From Stenotrophomonas_A sp002429615 (GTDB lineage: Bacteria > Pseudomonadota > Gammaproteobacteria > Xanthomonadales > Xanthomonadaceae), in contig DALZZL010000069.1 of assembly GCA_031987425.1 (NCBI GenBank), positions 1 to 16,454 on the forward strand: a stretch of DNA of 16,454 nt, read 5' to 3'. The first letter of the stretch is position 1; each line of letters begins with the position of its first letter. Below the pieces are notes generated by a model, which ran no database searches, had not been told where the DNA came from, and saw only the letters and a program-made list of their open reading frames with translations. Below are positions 1 through 7,178 of the stretch, one piece after another. The position numbers were made by a program, and so were the translations under genes.

Positions 1-635
1 TGCGCCAGCTGGGTATCGAGATAGCGCTGCGCATCGTCGTGGCGGCGCTGCCGCAGCAGGCGCGGCAGCGGGCCGGCCAGCTGCGCTTCGAAGAAGCGGC
101 GGCGCGCGCCGGTGTCGGGGAAGCGGGTGCGGATGCGCGCGCGCTGGCGGGTGAACAGCTCGACCAGGCCGCCCCAGCTGTCGTCGAGCAGGCTTTCCAG
201 CCAGCGGCGCAGGTGGCGGGCGACCATCGGCGCGCCGCCGCCGCTGGAGATGGCGACCTGCAGCGCGCCGCGTTCGACCACCGCCGGCACCTGGAAGCTG
301 GACAGCGCGGCGTCGTCCACCACGTTGGCGAAGATGCCCTGCGCTTCGGCGCTGGCGGCGACCGCCTGGTTGACCGCGAGGTCATCGGTGGCGGCGATCA
401 CCAGCCAGGTGCGCGGCTGCAACCAGCCCGGTTCGAATTCGCCGGCCCACCATTCGATGGCGCCTTGCTCGGCGGCGTGGCGCAGCGCCGGCGTCAGCGC
501 CGGCGCGCCGACCCGGACCTGGGCGCCGGCATGCTGCAGCGCCTGCACCTTGCGTTCGGCGACCACGCCACCGCCGACCACCAGCACCGGTCGGCCTTGC
601 AGGTCGGCGAACAGGGGGAACAGGGCTGGGCTCAC
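1..635 (-). CDS. cysG: Siroheme synthase, N-terminal part (cut by window edge)
   Basis: The first 211 codons of a siroheme synthase read off the left edge. In CysG the N-terminal module oxidises precorrin-2 with NAD and inserts iron; a C-terminal methyltransferase module, outside this window, makes precorrin-2. Visible are the Rossmann loop GGGVVAERK (about residues 21-29), the stretch VIAATDD, the NVVDD segment that holds the catalytic Asp in enteric CysG, and ISSGGGAP, which matches the segment of the phosphorylated Ser. I chose GTG at 635-633 because the protein then begins VSPALFPLFADL, as family members do. An in-frame ATG at 710-708 would add 25 residues but lies inside the likely promoter. 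No good ribosome binding site is visible. Siroheme is the cofactor of CysI in this same window, and the gene is divergent from cysB. Whether the methyltransferase half is present cannot be seen. Confidence 0.9.
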   Translation of the reverse strand, partial: MSPALFPLFADLQGRPVLVVGGGVVAERKVQALQHAGAQVRVGAPALTPALRHAAEQGAIEWWAGEFEPGWLQPRTWLVIAATDDLAVNQAVAASAEAQGIFANVVDDAALSSFQVPAVVERGALQVAISSGGGAPMVARHLRRWLESLLDDSWGGLVELFTRQRARIRTRFPDTGARRRFFEAQLAGPLPRLLRQRRHDDAQRYLDTQLA

Positions 636-679
636 GGCGGCGCGCTGCCAGGAAAGGAGGAGGGCTGACCGTAAACCTG

Positions 680-736
680 GCTTATAGCCGTCGGAAATGA
701 CTTCATGCATCCTTCAAATAGCCTTCGGTTATAAGC
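680..736. promoter_or_regulatory. Divergent cysG/cysB promoter region with inverted repeat
   Basis: The 162-bp gap between cysG and cysB contains GCTTATAGCCG (680-690) and CGGTTATAAGC (726-736), which are inverted copies matching at 10 of 11 positions. Each contains a TATAAG hexamer, one facing cysG (686-681, minus) and one facing cysB (730-735, plus), so they are good candidates for the two -10 boxes. The centre between them falls on the palindrome ATGCAT (705-710), where both -35 regions would overlap. No consensus -35 is visible on either side, which fits promoters controlled by an activator or repressor. The repeat could equally be an operator, for example for CysB autoregulation. This stretch is clearly more AT-rich than its surroundings. 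Promoter assignment is inference from motif and position. Confidence 0.55.
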
Positions 737-797
737 TCGGCCCACGGATTCCTTTACATTCGTTCAGCCGCCTCCCCGCCTGCCGCGATCCCTCCCG

Positions 798-1781
798 ATG
801 ACGCTGACGCAACTCCGCTACCTGGTCGCCATTGCCGATGCCGAACTCAACATCACGCTGGCGGCGGCGCGCGTGCATGCCACCCAGCCGGGCTTGTCCA
901 AGCAGCTCAAGCAGCTGGAGGACGAACTCGGCTTCCTGCTGTTCGTGCGCAAGGGCCGCAGCCTGGAAACGGTGACCCCGGCCGGCAGCGAGGTGATCCA
1001 GCGCGCCCGCGCGGTGCTGGCCGAGGCCAACAACATCCGCACCTATGCCGCCAACCAGCGCCGCGAAGCGCAGGGCCAGCTGACCCTCACCACCACCCAC
1101 ACGCAGGCGCGCTTCGTGCTGCCGCCGGCGGTGGCGCAGATCAAGCACGCCTATCCGCAGGTCAGCGTGCACCTGCAGCAGGCCGCCGAGAGCGCCGCGC
1201 TGGACCTGCTCAGCCAGGGCGATGCCGACATCGCGGTGGTCAGCACCGCCGGCAGCGAACCGAACGCCGGCATCGCCGTGCCGCTGTACCGCTGGCGCCG
1301 GCTGGTGATCGTGCCGCGCGGCCATGAGCTGGACCGCGGCGGCCGCGCCCCGGACATGCAGGCGCTGGCCGCCCAGCCGCTGATCAGCTACGAATCCTCC
1401 ACCCGCACCGGTTCCTCCCTGCAGCGTGCCTTCGCGGAAGTCGGCCTGGAACCGCGCATCGCGCTGACCGCGCTGGATGCCGACCTCATCAAGACCTACG
1501 TGCGCACCGGCCTGGGCGTGGGCCTGGTGGCCGAGATGGCGATCGGCGGCGATGACACAGACCTGCGCGCCTGGGCCGCCCCGGCGCCGATCGCCGAGTG
1601 CATCGCCTGGGCGGTGCTGCCGCGCGACCGCGTGCTGCGCGACTACGCGCTGGAACTGGTCAACGTCCTGGCCCCGCAGATCGACAAGCGCGACCTGCGC
1701 CGCGTGCTCGACGGCAACCAGGCGCCGAACTGGCCTACGCCGCCGACCTGGGAATCGCTGACCCAGACCATCACCAGCTGA
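798..1781 (+). CDS. cysB: CysB, LysR-type regulator of sulfur assimilation
   Basis: A 327-residue LysR-type transcription factor. The first 60 residues form the winged helix-turn-helix (TLAAARVHATQPGLSKQLKQ, then QLEDELGFLLFVRKG), and about 90-300 form the periplasmic-binding-protein-like effector domain. In enteric CysB, Thr100, Thr102, Gln103, Trp166 and Thr202 bind sulfate or lie in the effector pocket. With the ATG at 798 this protein has Thr100, Thr102, Gln103 (in TTHTQARFVLP), Trp166 (YRW) and Thr202 (ESST) at the same numbers, which supports both the CysB call and the start. CysB activates cys genes when N-acetylserine or O-acetylserine accumulates, a signal of sulfur shortage. The likely targets are cysJIH, cysD-cysNC and perhaps cysG nearby. 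The ribosome binding site is weak. The related regulator Cbl is an alternative, but the context favours CysB. Confidence 0.93.
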   Translation: MTLTQLRYLVAIADAELNITLAAARVHATQPGLSKQLKQLEDELGFLLFVRKGRSLETVTPAGSEVIQRARAVLAEANNIRTYAANQRREAQGQLTLTTTHTQARFVLPPAVAQIKHAYPQVSVHLQQAAESAALDLLSQGDADIAVVSTAGSEPNAGIAVPLYRWRRLVIVPRGHELDRGGRAPDMQALAAQPLISYESSTRTGSSLQRAFAEVGLEPRIALTALDADLIKTYVRTGLGVGLVAEMAIGGDDTDLRAWAAPAPIAECIAWAVLPRDRVLRDYALELVNVLAPQIDKRDLRRVLDGNQAPNWPTPPTWESLTQTITS

Positions 1782-1860
1782 TGGTCGTGCCCGTGGCGGC
1801 TGCGACAATCTGACGCGTCCTCGGCCTTCGCGGGATGCGAGGCCATCGCGGACCCTTAGA

Positions 1861-2310
1861 ATGCGGGCCGTGATCCGCGCCCGGCCCCTGCATACGCTGA
1901 TGTCCCGACTCGCCTGCGTGGCGGTCGTGCTGATGCTGTGCGCGCCGCTGCTCAGCCGCGCGCTGCAGTCGCCGATGGGCACGCGCTTCGCCGAGCTGTG
2001 CACCACGCAGGGGTTGAAGCGGGTCGCGCTGGATGCGCCGATGGCGATGTCCACGGCGATGGATCACAGCGCCGCGCATGTCGACCCCGCCGCCGGGCAG
2101 GGCGGTGGCGATCCGCATGCCATGCACGGCGGCGAAGCGGCCTGCGATTACTGCCTGCTGGCGATCCGGCTGCTGCCGGTGCTGGCGATCCTGTTCTGCT
2201 GGCTGCGCCTGCCGCGCAGCGCCGGCCCACGCGCGATGGCCATGGCCTGGCCGGTGGCGTTGCGTGCATGGCCGGCCCATCCGGCCCGGGGACCTCCGCT
2301 GGCGGCCTGA
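1861..2310 (+). CDS. DUF2946-type small membrane protein, copper-linked
   Basis: A 149-residue protein with an N-terminal hydrophobic segment (about 14-32), a Met/His-rich middle and a second hydrophobic segment (about 99-117). The middle carries CTTQG (47-51), MAMSTAMDHSAAH (61-73), DPHAMHG (84-90) and CDYC (95-98), followed directly by LLAIRLLPVL. This layout resembles the DUF2946 family, whose members often lie beside copper receptors or copper-resistance genes; their biochemical role is not established. The clustered Met, His and CxxC residues suggest copper binding on the periplasmic face, which is inference. It starts 79 bp after cysB and ends 71 bp before the copper receptor, so those two genes probably form a unit. 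The ATG at 1861 has no clear ribosome binding site; ATG at 1900 (MSRLACVAVV) is an alternative start just before the first hydrophobic stretch. Confidence 0.72.
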   Translation: MRAVIRARPLHTLMSRLACVAVVLMLCAPLLSRALQSPMGTRFAELCTTQGLKRVALDAPMAMSTAMDHSAAHVDPAAGQGGGDPHAMHGGEAACDYCLLAIRLLPVLAILFCWLRLPRSAGPRAMAMAWPVALRAWPAHPARGPPLAA

Positions 2311-2334
2311 CACCGCCCGCCATCCATCCGACCC

Positions 2335-2359
2335 GCGCGCGCTGCCTGACAGCGCGTGC
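2335..2359 (+). promoter_or_regulatory. Hairpin in the leader of the copper receptor gene
   Basis: A GC-rich stem-loop lies just before the receptor gene: the left arm 2335-2344 pairs with the right arm 2350-2359 over 10 positions (one G·U pair) around a 5-nt loop, CCTGA. Its core is CGCGCTG / CAGCGCG. It ends 13 nt before the ribosome binding site GGAG (2373-2376). There is no T-run, so it is not a standard terminator. It could influence translation or processing of the transcript between the DUF2946 gene and the receptor, or be chance in GC-rich DNA. Confidence 0.35.
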
Positions 2360-2381
2360 CCGCCGTGTTCCCGGAGTCACC

Positions 2382-4448
2382 ATGTCCTTCCGTTCCGAAT
2401 CGCCGGCCACGCCGGCGCGCCTGGCGTGCGCGCTTGCCGCCGTGCTTGCTCCCGTCCTCGCGCATGCCGCCGACGCCGACGCGGGTGATGCCCGCACCCT
2501 CGATGCCATCGTCGTCACCGCCGCCGCGCCCGACAGCCCGCTGACCTGGATCACCGACCCGCGCCTGCCGCGCCAGCCGGTACCGGCCAGCGATGGCGCT
2601 GATTACCTGAAGACCGTCCCCGGCTTCGCCGCGATCCGCAATGGCGGCACCAATGGCGACCCGGTGCTGCGCGGCATGTTCGGCTCGCGCCTCAATGTGC
2701 TCAGCAATGACGGCAGCCTGATTGGCGCCTGCCCCGCGCGCATGGACAACCCGCTGTCCTACATCGCGCCGGAAACCTATGACCGGCTGGTGCTGATCAA
2801 GGGCCCGCAGAGCGTGCGCTGGGGGCCGGGCGCCTCCGCCGGCACGGTGCGCTTCGAACGCGACACCCCGCATTTCGACACGCCCGGCGTGCGCATCGAC
2901 GCCAGCGCGCTGGCGGGTTCGTTCGACCGCAACGACCAGGTGCTGGATGCCACTGCCGGCAACGCACTCGGCTATGTGCGCGTCAACGGCAACCGCTCCG
3001 AATCGGACGACTACGAAGACGGCAACGGCGACGTCGTACCCTCGCGCTGGCGCAAATGGAACACCGACGCGGCGATCGGCTGGACGCCGGATGCCGACAG
3101 CGTGCTGGAAGTGTCCGCCGGCACCGGTGACGCGCTCGCGCGCTATGCCGGCCGCGGCATGGACGGCGCCGCCTTCCGTCGCCACAGCTATGCCGCCCGC
3201 TACGTGCGCGACAACCTGCCCGGCGCCTGGGACCGCATCGAAGCGAACGTCTACTACAACGACGCCGACCACGTGATGGACAACTACACGCTGCGCGAGC
3301 CGAACCCGATGTCGTCGATGCCGATGCCGATGGCGTCCAACGTCGACCGCCGCACCACCGGCGGCCGCATCGCGGTGGACTGGCGCTGGGACGACATCGC
3401 GCTGGCCGCCGGCGTGGATGCGCAGGACAGCCGCCACCGCGACCGTAGCGCCAGCGGGCGCGGCGTGTACGCGACGCTGCCGTGGAATGTGGATGCACGC
3501 TTCTCCAACCTTGGCGTGTTCTCCGAGATGACCGTCGGCGCGGGCCAGCCGAAACGCTGGGCGGGTGGCCTGCGCATGGATCGTGCGCAAGCCAAGGACG
3601 AGCGCGCCACCACCGGCATGATGGCTATGCCCAACTCGACCGCGGGGCAGGAGCGCCGTGAATGGCTGGGCAGTGGCTTCCTGCGTCGCGAGCAGGACCT
3701 CACGGCGAACACCACCTGGTATGCCGGCGTGGGCCACGTCGCGCGCATGCCGGATTACTGGGAACTGTTCTCCGCCGATGCCGGTCCTTCTGGCGCGGCG
3801 AATGCTTTTGCGGGCGTCGCGCCGGAACGCACCACACAGCTGGATGTGGGCCTGCAGTACCACGGCGAGCACCTGGAGGCCTGGGTCTCCGCGTATGCGG
3901 GGCGAATCAACGACTACATCCTGTTCGAGTACCACGATGGCGGCATGATGGGCAGCACGACCACGGCGCGGAACGTGGACGCGCGCATTGCCGGTGGCGA
4001 AGCCGGCATCGAATGGCACCTGCATGACGGCTTCAAGCTGGGCGGCACGCTGGCCTATGCCTGGGGCGAGAACCGCAGCGATGGCGGCGCACTGCCGCAG
4101 ATGCCGCCGCTGGAAGCGCGCCTGAGCGCGGCGTATGAGGGCACGCGCTGGTCAGCCGGTGCGCTGTGGCGCGCGGTGGCGCGGCAGGGCCGGGTGGCGG
4201 TGGACGAGGGCAATGTCGTGGGGCGTGACCTGGGCGAAAGCGCGGGCTTTGCGGTGTTCTCGCTCAACGGCGGCTATCGCTTCAGTGAAGCGCTGTCACT
4301 GACGGCGGGCATCGACAACCTGTTCGACCGCGCCTACGCGGAGCATTTGAACCTGGCGGGGAGTGCGGACTTTGGGTATCCCGCCGATCCGGTGCGGATC
4401 AATGAGCCGGGGCGAAGCATATGGATGAAGGTGAACTACCACTATTGA
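2382..4448 (+). CDS. TonB-dependent copper receptor, OprC/NosA-like
   Basis: A 688-residue outer-membrane receptor that should import copper using TonB energy. It has a signal peptide (about 1-30, ending AHA), a TonB box (LDAIVVTA, about 40-47), a plug domain with ADYLKTVPGFAAIRNGG and VLRGMFGSRLNVLSNDG, and a C-terminal beta-barrel ending NYHY. The segment GACPARMDNPLSYIAPETYD is typical of copper receptors. Pseudomonas OprC binds copper through a CxxxM and an HxM motif 180 residues apart, as I recall from its published structure. Here Cys117 and Met121, then His297 and Met299 (DHVMD), have that spacing. A Met-rich loop (Met310, 313, 315 and 317) follows. ATG 2382 is preferred: GGAG lies 5 nt upstream and a signal peptide follows; the frame is open further upstream only as a shadow of the DUF2946 gene. 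It is convergent with cysH. Confidence 0.9.
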   Translation: MSFRSESPATPARLACALAAVLAPVLAHAADADAGDARTLDAIVVTAAAPDSPLTWITDPRLPRQPVPASDGADYLKTVPGFAAIRNGGTNGDPVLRGMFGSRLNVLSNDGSLIGACPARMDNPLSYIAPETYDRLVLIKGPQSVRWGPGASAGTVRFERDTPHFDTPGVRIDASALAGSFDRNDQVLDATAGNALGYVRVNGNRSESDDYEDGNGDVVPSRWRKWNTDAAIGWTPDADSVLEVSAGTGDALARYAGRGMDGAAFRRHSYAARYVRDNLPGAWDRIEANVYYNDADHVMDNYTLREPNPMSSMPMPMASNVDRRTTGGRIAVDWRWDDIALAAGVDAQDSRHRDRSASGRGVYATLPWNVDARFSNLGVFSEMTVGAGQPKRWAGGLRMDRAQAKDERATTGMMAMPNSTAGQERREWLGSGFLRREQDLTANTTWYAGVGHVARMPDYWELFSADAGPSGAANAFAGVAPERTTQLDVGLQYHGEHLEAWVSAYAGRINDYILFEYHDGGMMGSTTTARNVDARIAGGEAGIEWHLHDGFKLGGTLAYAWGENRSDGGALPQMPPLEARLSAAYEGTRWSAGALWRAVARQGRVAVDEGNVVGRDLGESAGFAVFSLNGGYRFSEALSLTAGIDNLFDRAYAEHLNLAGSADFGYPADPVRINEPGRSIWMKVNYHY

Positions 4449-4521
4449 CCTTGCGTGGCCATCGCGGCCGCAACGACAGCCGCGATGCCCATGTCATCCG
4501 GTCGAGGAGATCCGTAGGGCA

Positions 4522-4623
4522 CGTGGGGGCTTGGCCTTTTCGGGACACGCCGTGAATCCATCCATGGAGGCTCGATGGCGCCATCCATGGCGCCAACGGT
4601 CCCGAAAAGGCCAAGCCCCCGCG
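4522..4623. repeat. Long inverted repeat between convergent genes
   Basis: Arms at 4525-4546 and 4599-4620 are perfect 22-bp inverted copies (left arm GGGGGCTTGGCCTTTTCGGG followed by AC). Three further bases on each side also pair, with one G·T. The 52-nt interior is itself structured: CCATCCATGG occurs twice (4558-4567 and 4581-4590), ATGGCGCCAT (4575-4584) is a perfect palindrome, and GGCGCCAT (4577-4584) pairs with ATGGCGCC (4587-4594). It fills most of the 216-bp gap between the receptor gene and cysH, which converge, so a two-way transcription stop is likely. There is no T-run directly after the arms. It may also be a member of a dispersed, non-coding repeat family. No target-site duplication is apparent. 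Confidence 0.75.
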
Positions 4624-4664
4624 GGCCGTGCAGGATCCATGCGAGCCGAAAGGCGCGAGAACCC

Positions 4665-5393
4665 TCAGATATCCTCGTGAATCCCGCACTCCCGCTTGAG
4701 CCCGAAGAAGCGCGTGTCCTCCTCGCGCATCCCGGGTTCCCAGCGCCGGGTGGTATGGAAGTCGCCGATCGACACGTAGCCCTGTTCCCACAGCGGGTGG
4801 TAGGGCAGATCGTGCGCCTTCAGATAGCCCCACACATCGCGATCGCTCCAATCCGCGATAGGGCTGATCTTGTAGCGCTCCCCGCGCTGCTGGACGATCG
4901 GCGTCTGCGCGCGGCTTGCAGCCTGTTGCCGGCGCAGTCCGGTGAACCAGGTGCCGACGTTCAACTCGTCCAGCGCCCGACGCATCGGCTCGACCTTGCG
5001 CAGACTGTTGTACTGCTCGATGCCGACCACGCCCTGTTCCCACAGGCGGCCATGCCGCGCCTCCATCCAGGCCCGGCTGACCAGCGGCCGGAACACCTTG
5101 AGGTTCAGCTGCAGGCGCTCGGTCAGCTCGTCGGCGAAGCGATAGGTCTCGGGGAACAGGTAGCCGGTATCGATCAGGATCACCGGGATATCCGGCTTCT
5201 GCCGGCTGAGCATGTGCAGCGCCACCGCCGACTGCGCGCCGAAGCTCGACGACAGCGCCGCCTCCGCCGGACCGTTCGCCAATGCCCAGGCCACGCGTTC
5301 TTCCGCGCTGCATCGCGCCAGACGCGCATTGAGGGCGTCGAGGTCTTGCAGCGCATCGGCCTTGTTGGCCGAGGAGACGGGCAGGGCGGTCAT
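4665..5393 (-). CDS. cysH: Phosphoadenylyl-sulfate (PAPS) reductase
   Basis: A 242-residue cytoplasmic enzyme that reduces PAPS to sulfite using thioredoxin. It has the PP-loop-like nucleotide site SSSFGAQSAV (48-57), IDTGYLFPETY (74-84), the WFTGLRRQQ segment (149-157) and the C-terminal motif KRECGIHEDI with the active Cys236. E. coli CysH (244 residues) has the same layout. The only other cysteine is Cys28, and the paired cysteines that bind the iron-sulfur cluster in APS reductases are absent. It therefore belongs to the PAPS-specific type, in agreement with the APS kinase domain of CysNC in this window. Its ATG overlaps the cysI stop by 4 bp (ATGA), so the two are probably translationally coupled. 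It is the last gene of the cysJ-cysI-cysH operon. Confidence 0.95.
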   Translation of the reverse strand: MTALPVSSANKADALQDLDALNARLARCSAEERVAWALANGPAEAALSSSFGAQSAVALHMLSRQKPDIPVILIDTGYLFPETYRFADELTERLQLNLKVFRPLVSRAWMEARHGRLWEQGVVGIEQYNSLRKVEPMRRALDELNVGTWFTGLRRQQAASRAQTPIVQQRGERYKISPIADWSDRDVWGYLKAHDLPYHPLWEQGYVSIGDFHTTRRWEPGMREEDTRFFGLKRECGIHEDI

Positions 5394-7090
5394 ACGAGTT
5401 CCAGTTGGACTTGGCGGTGGGTGGGATACGGCGGCAGCGACACAACCCCCGCGCGATGCAGGAAATCGCCGAAACCTTCCTGCGGCGTGCGCTCGGCCGC
5501 GTAGCGGGCGAACAGCGGATCGAGCGCGGCGAGGATTTCCGGCTCGGTGATGTTTTCGCGATACAGCGTGTTCAGGCGCTGGCCGCGATGGTCGCCGCCC
5601 AGCATCAGGTTGTAGCGACCGGGCGCCTTGCCGACCAGCGCGATCTCGGCCAGATACGGCCGCGAGCAGCCATTCGGGCAGCCGGACAGGCGCAGCACGA
5701 TCGGCGCCTCGCCCAGGCCATGCGCCTCCAGCAGCGGCTGCAGCTTGGCGGTGAAGTCGGGCAGGTAGCGCTCGGCCTCGGCCATCGCCAGCCCACAGGT
5801 GGGCAAGGCCACGCAGGCCATCGCGCCACGTGCCAGCGCGGTCGGCGCGAGGTTGCCGGCATCCAGCCCGTGTTCGGCGACCAGGGCATCGACCCGCGCG
5901 CGCTGCGCGGCCGGCACGCCGGCGATCACCAGGTTCTGGTTCGGCGTCAGGCGGAACTCACCCTCATGGAAGCGGGCGATCTCGCGCAGGCCGGTCAGCG
6001 CGGTGCGGCCATCGCCATCGGCGATGCGCCCGGCCGGCAGCGACAGCGTGAGGTGCCAGCGGCCATCCTCGCCCTCGACCCAGCCGTAGCGGTCGCCGTT
6101 GTGGTCGAAAGCGAAGCCGCGCGCTGGCAGCAGCGCGAACCCGGCGCGGCGCTCGATCTCGCCCACCACGAAGTCCAGGCCCTTGTCGTCGATCGTGTAC
6201 TTGAAGCGGGCGCGCTTGCGCACCTCGCGGTTGCCGAAGTCGCGCTGGGTGGTCACCACCGCGGTGGCGATATCGAGCAGGCGATCGCGCGGGAACCAGC
6301 CGATCACATTGCCCACGCGCGGCCAGGTTTCCGCATCGCCATGGGTGGCGCCCATGCCGCCGCCGATGGCCAGGTGGTAGCCGGTCAGCACGCCTTCCTC
6401 GACGCTGCCGATGAAGCCGAGATCGTTGGCGAACACATCCACGTCGTTGATCGGCGGCAGCGCGAAGCCGATCTTGAACTTGCGCGGCAGGTAACGGTCC
6501 CCGTAGATCGGCTCGTCTTCCTCGCCGCTGCCGGACACGCGCTCCTCGTCCAGCCAGATCTCGTAGTAGGCGCGGGTATTGGGCAGCAGGTGTTCGGAGG
6601 TGCGCGCCGCGTCGGCGTACAGCTGCGCATGCACCGGCGACAGCAGCGGGTTCGCCGCCACCAGCACATTGCGGTTGACGTCGCCGCAGGCGGCCAGCGT
6701 GTCGATCAGTGCGGCATTGATCGCCTGCATCGTCGCCTTCAGCTCGCGCTTGATCACGCCGTGGAACTGGAACGCCTGGCGCGTGGTGACGCGCAGCGAG
6801 TGGTTGCCGTAGCGGGTGGCGATGGCATCGAGCTGCAGCCACTGCTGCGGCGTGACCACGCCGCCGGGCGTGCGCGTGCGGATCATGAACTGATAGGCGG
6901 GTTCCAGCTTCTGCCGGCGGCGCTCATCGCGCAGGTCGCGGTCGTCCTGCTGGTAGCTGCCGTGGTACTTGATCAGCGTCTGGTCGTCCTCGCGCAGCGC
7001 GCCGGTGACCGGGTCGGCGAGGCTTTCCAGCAGCGAGCCGCGCAGCCGGCGGCTGGCGGATTTGATGTCTTCGACGGAATGCGTGCTCAT
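5390..7090 (-). CDS. cysI: Sulfite reductase hemoprotein subunit
   Basis: A 566-residue subunit that reduces sulfite to sulfide with six electrons delivered by CysJ. It carries two ferredoxin-like half domains and two siroheme/4Fe-4S domains. Cys426, Cys432 (CVALPTCG), Cys471 and Cys475 (SGCPNGCSRPY) have the same spacing as the cluster and siroheme ligands of E. coli CysI (434, 440, 479, 483). Other family segments are TRQAFQFHGV (103-112), GDVNRNVLVAANPL (136-149) and FKIGFALPP (205-213). I chose ATG at 7090-7088 (MSTHSVEDIKSASRRLRGSL). An upstream TTG at 7138 stays in frame, but the added residues look unlike the family and reach into the region beside a REP element. No clear ribosome binding site precedes the ATG. 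It needs siroheme from CysG, encoded at the left edge. Confidence 0.95.
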   Translation of the reverse strand: MSTHSVEDIKSASRRLRGSLLESLADPVTGALREDDQTLIKYHGSYQQDDRDLRDERRRQKLEPAYQFMIRTRTPGGVVTPQQWLQLDAIATRYGNHSLRVTTRQAFQFHGVIKRELKATMQAINAALIDTLAACGDVNRNVLVAANPLLSPVHAQLYADAARTSEHLLPNTRAYYEIWLDEERVSGSGEEDEPIYGDRYLPRKFKIGFALPPINDVDVFANDLGFIGSVEEGVLTGYHLAIGGGMGATHGDAETWPRVGNVIGWFPRDRLLDIATAVVTTQRDFGNREVRKRARFKYTIDDKGLDFVVGEIERRAGFALLPARGFAFDHNGDRYGWVEGEDGRWHLTLSLPAGRIADGDGRTALTGLREIARFHEGEFRLTPNQNLVIAGVPAAQRARVDALVAEHGLDAGNLAPTALARGAMACVALPTCGLAMAEAERYLPDFTAKLQPLLEAHGLGEAPIVLRLSGCPNGCSRPYLAEIALVGKAPGRYNLMLGGDHRGQRLNTLYRENITEPEILAALDPLFARYAAERTPQEGFGDFLHRAGVVSLPPYPTHRQVQLELV

Positions 7091-7139
7091 GGGTCTATGG
7101 CTGGCAGGGGGGACGAGGCGGCGCGGTGAAACCGGCAAT

Positions 7140-7163
7140 GTAGGAGCGGCTTCAGCCGCGACC
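7140..7163. repeat. GTAG-type REP palindrome between cysJ and cysI
   Basis: A short palindromic repeat begins GTAG and has the hairpin core GCGGCTTCAGCCGC (6-bp arms, 2-nt centre), followed by GACC. The identical 24-base unit recurs at 16409-16432. GTAG-headed REPs are abundant between genes in Stenotrophomonas and relatives, and are moved by RAYT transposases. This copy lies inside an operon, after the cysJ stop and before cysI, in an 88-bp spacer. There it could stabilise the upstream mRNA, reduce downstream expression, or have no effect. Confidence 0.85.
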
Positions 7164-7178
7164 GTGCGTCTTCAGTCC

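Noticed and set aside
651..660. GGAAAGGAGG as a strong ribosome binding site on the plus strand
   Set aside because: No plus-strand gene starts at the right distance; the next real start is at 798.
39..668. Two overlapping plus-strand open frames at the left edge
   Set aside because: The minus strand of the same stretch encodes clear CysG motifs that run off the window edge.
636..710. A longer CysG starting at ATG 710-708
   Set aside because: The added 25 residues do not look like the family and would place the start beyond the candidate -10 box at 686-681; GTG 635 gives the usual N-terminus.
2148..4025. A 625-residue minus-strand open frame opposite the copper receptor
   Set aside because: It is a GC-driven shadow with no recognisable motif; the plus-strand receptor is unambiguous.
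4665..5393. CysH as an APS reductase with an iron-sulfur cluster
   Set aside because: The protein has only Cys28 and Cys236; the paired cluster cysteines are missing, and an APS kinase domain is encoded nearby.
5405..7129. A 574-residue plus-strand open frame opposite cysI
   Set aside because: No family features and Ala/Arg/Gln-rich; cysI on the other strand has all its cofactor ligands.
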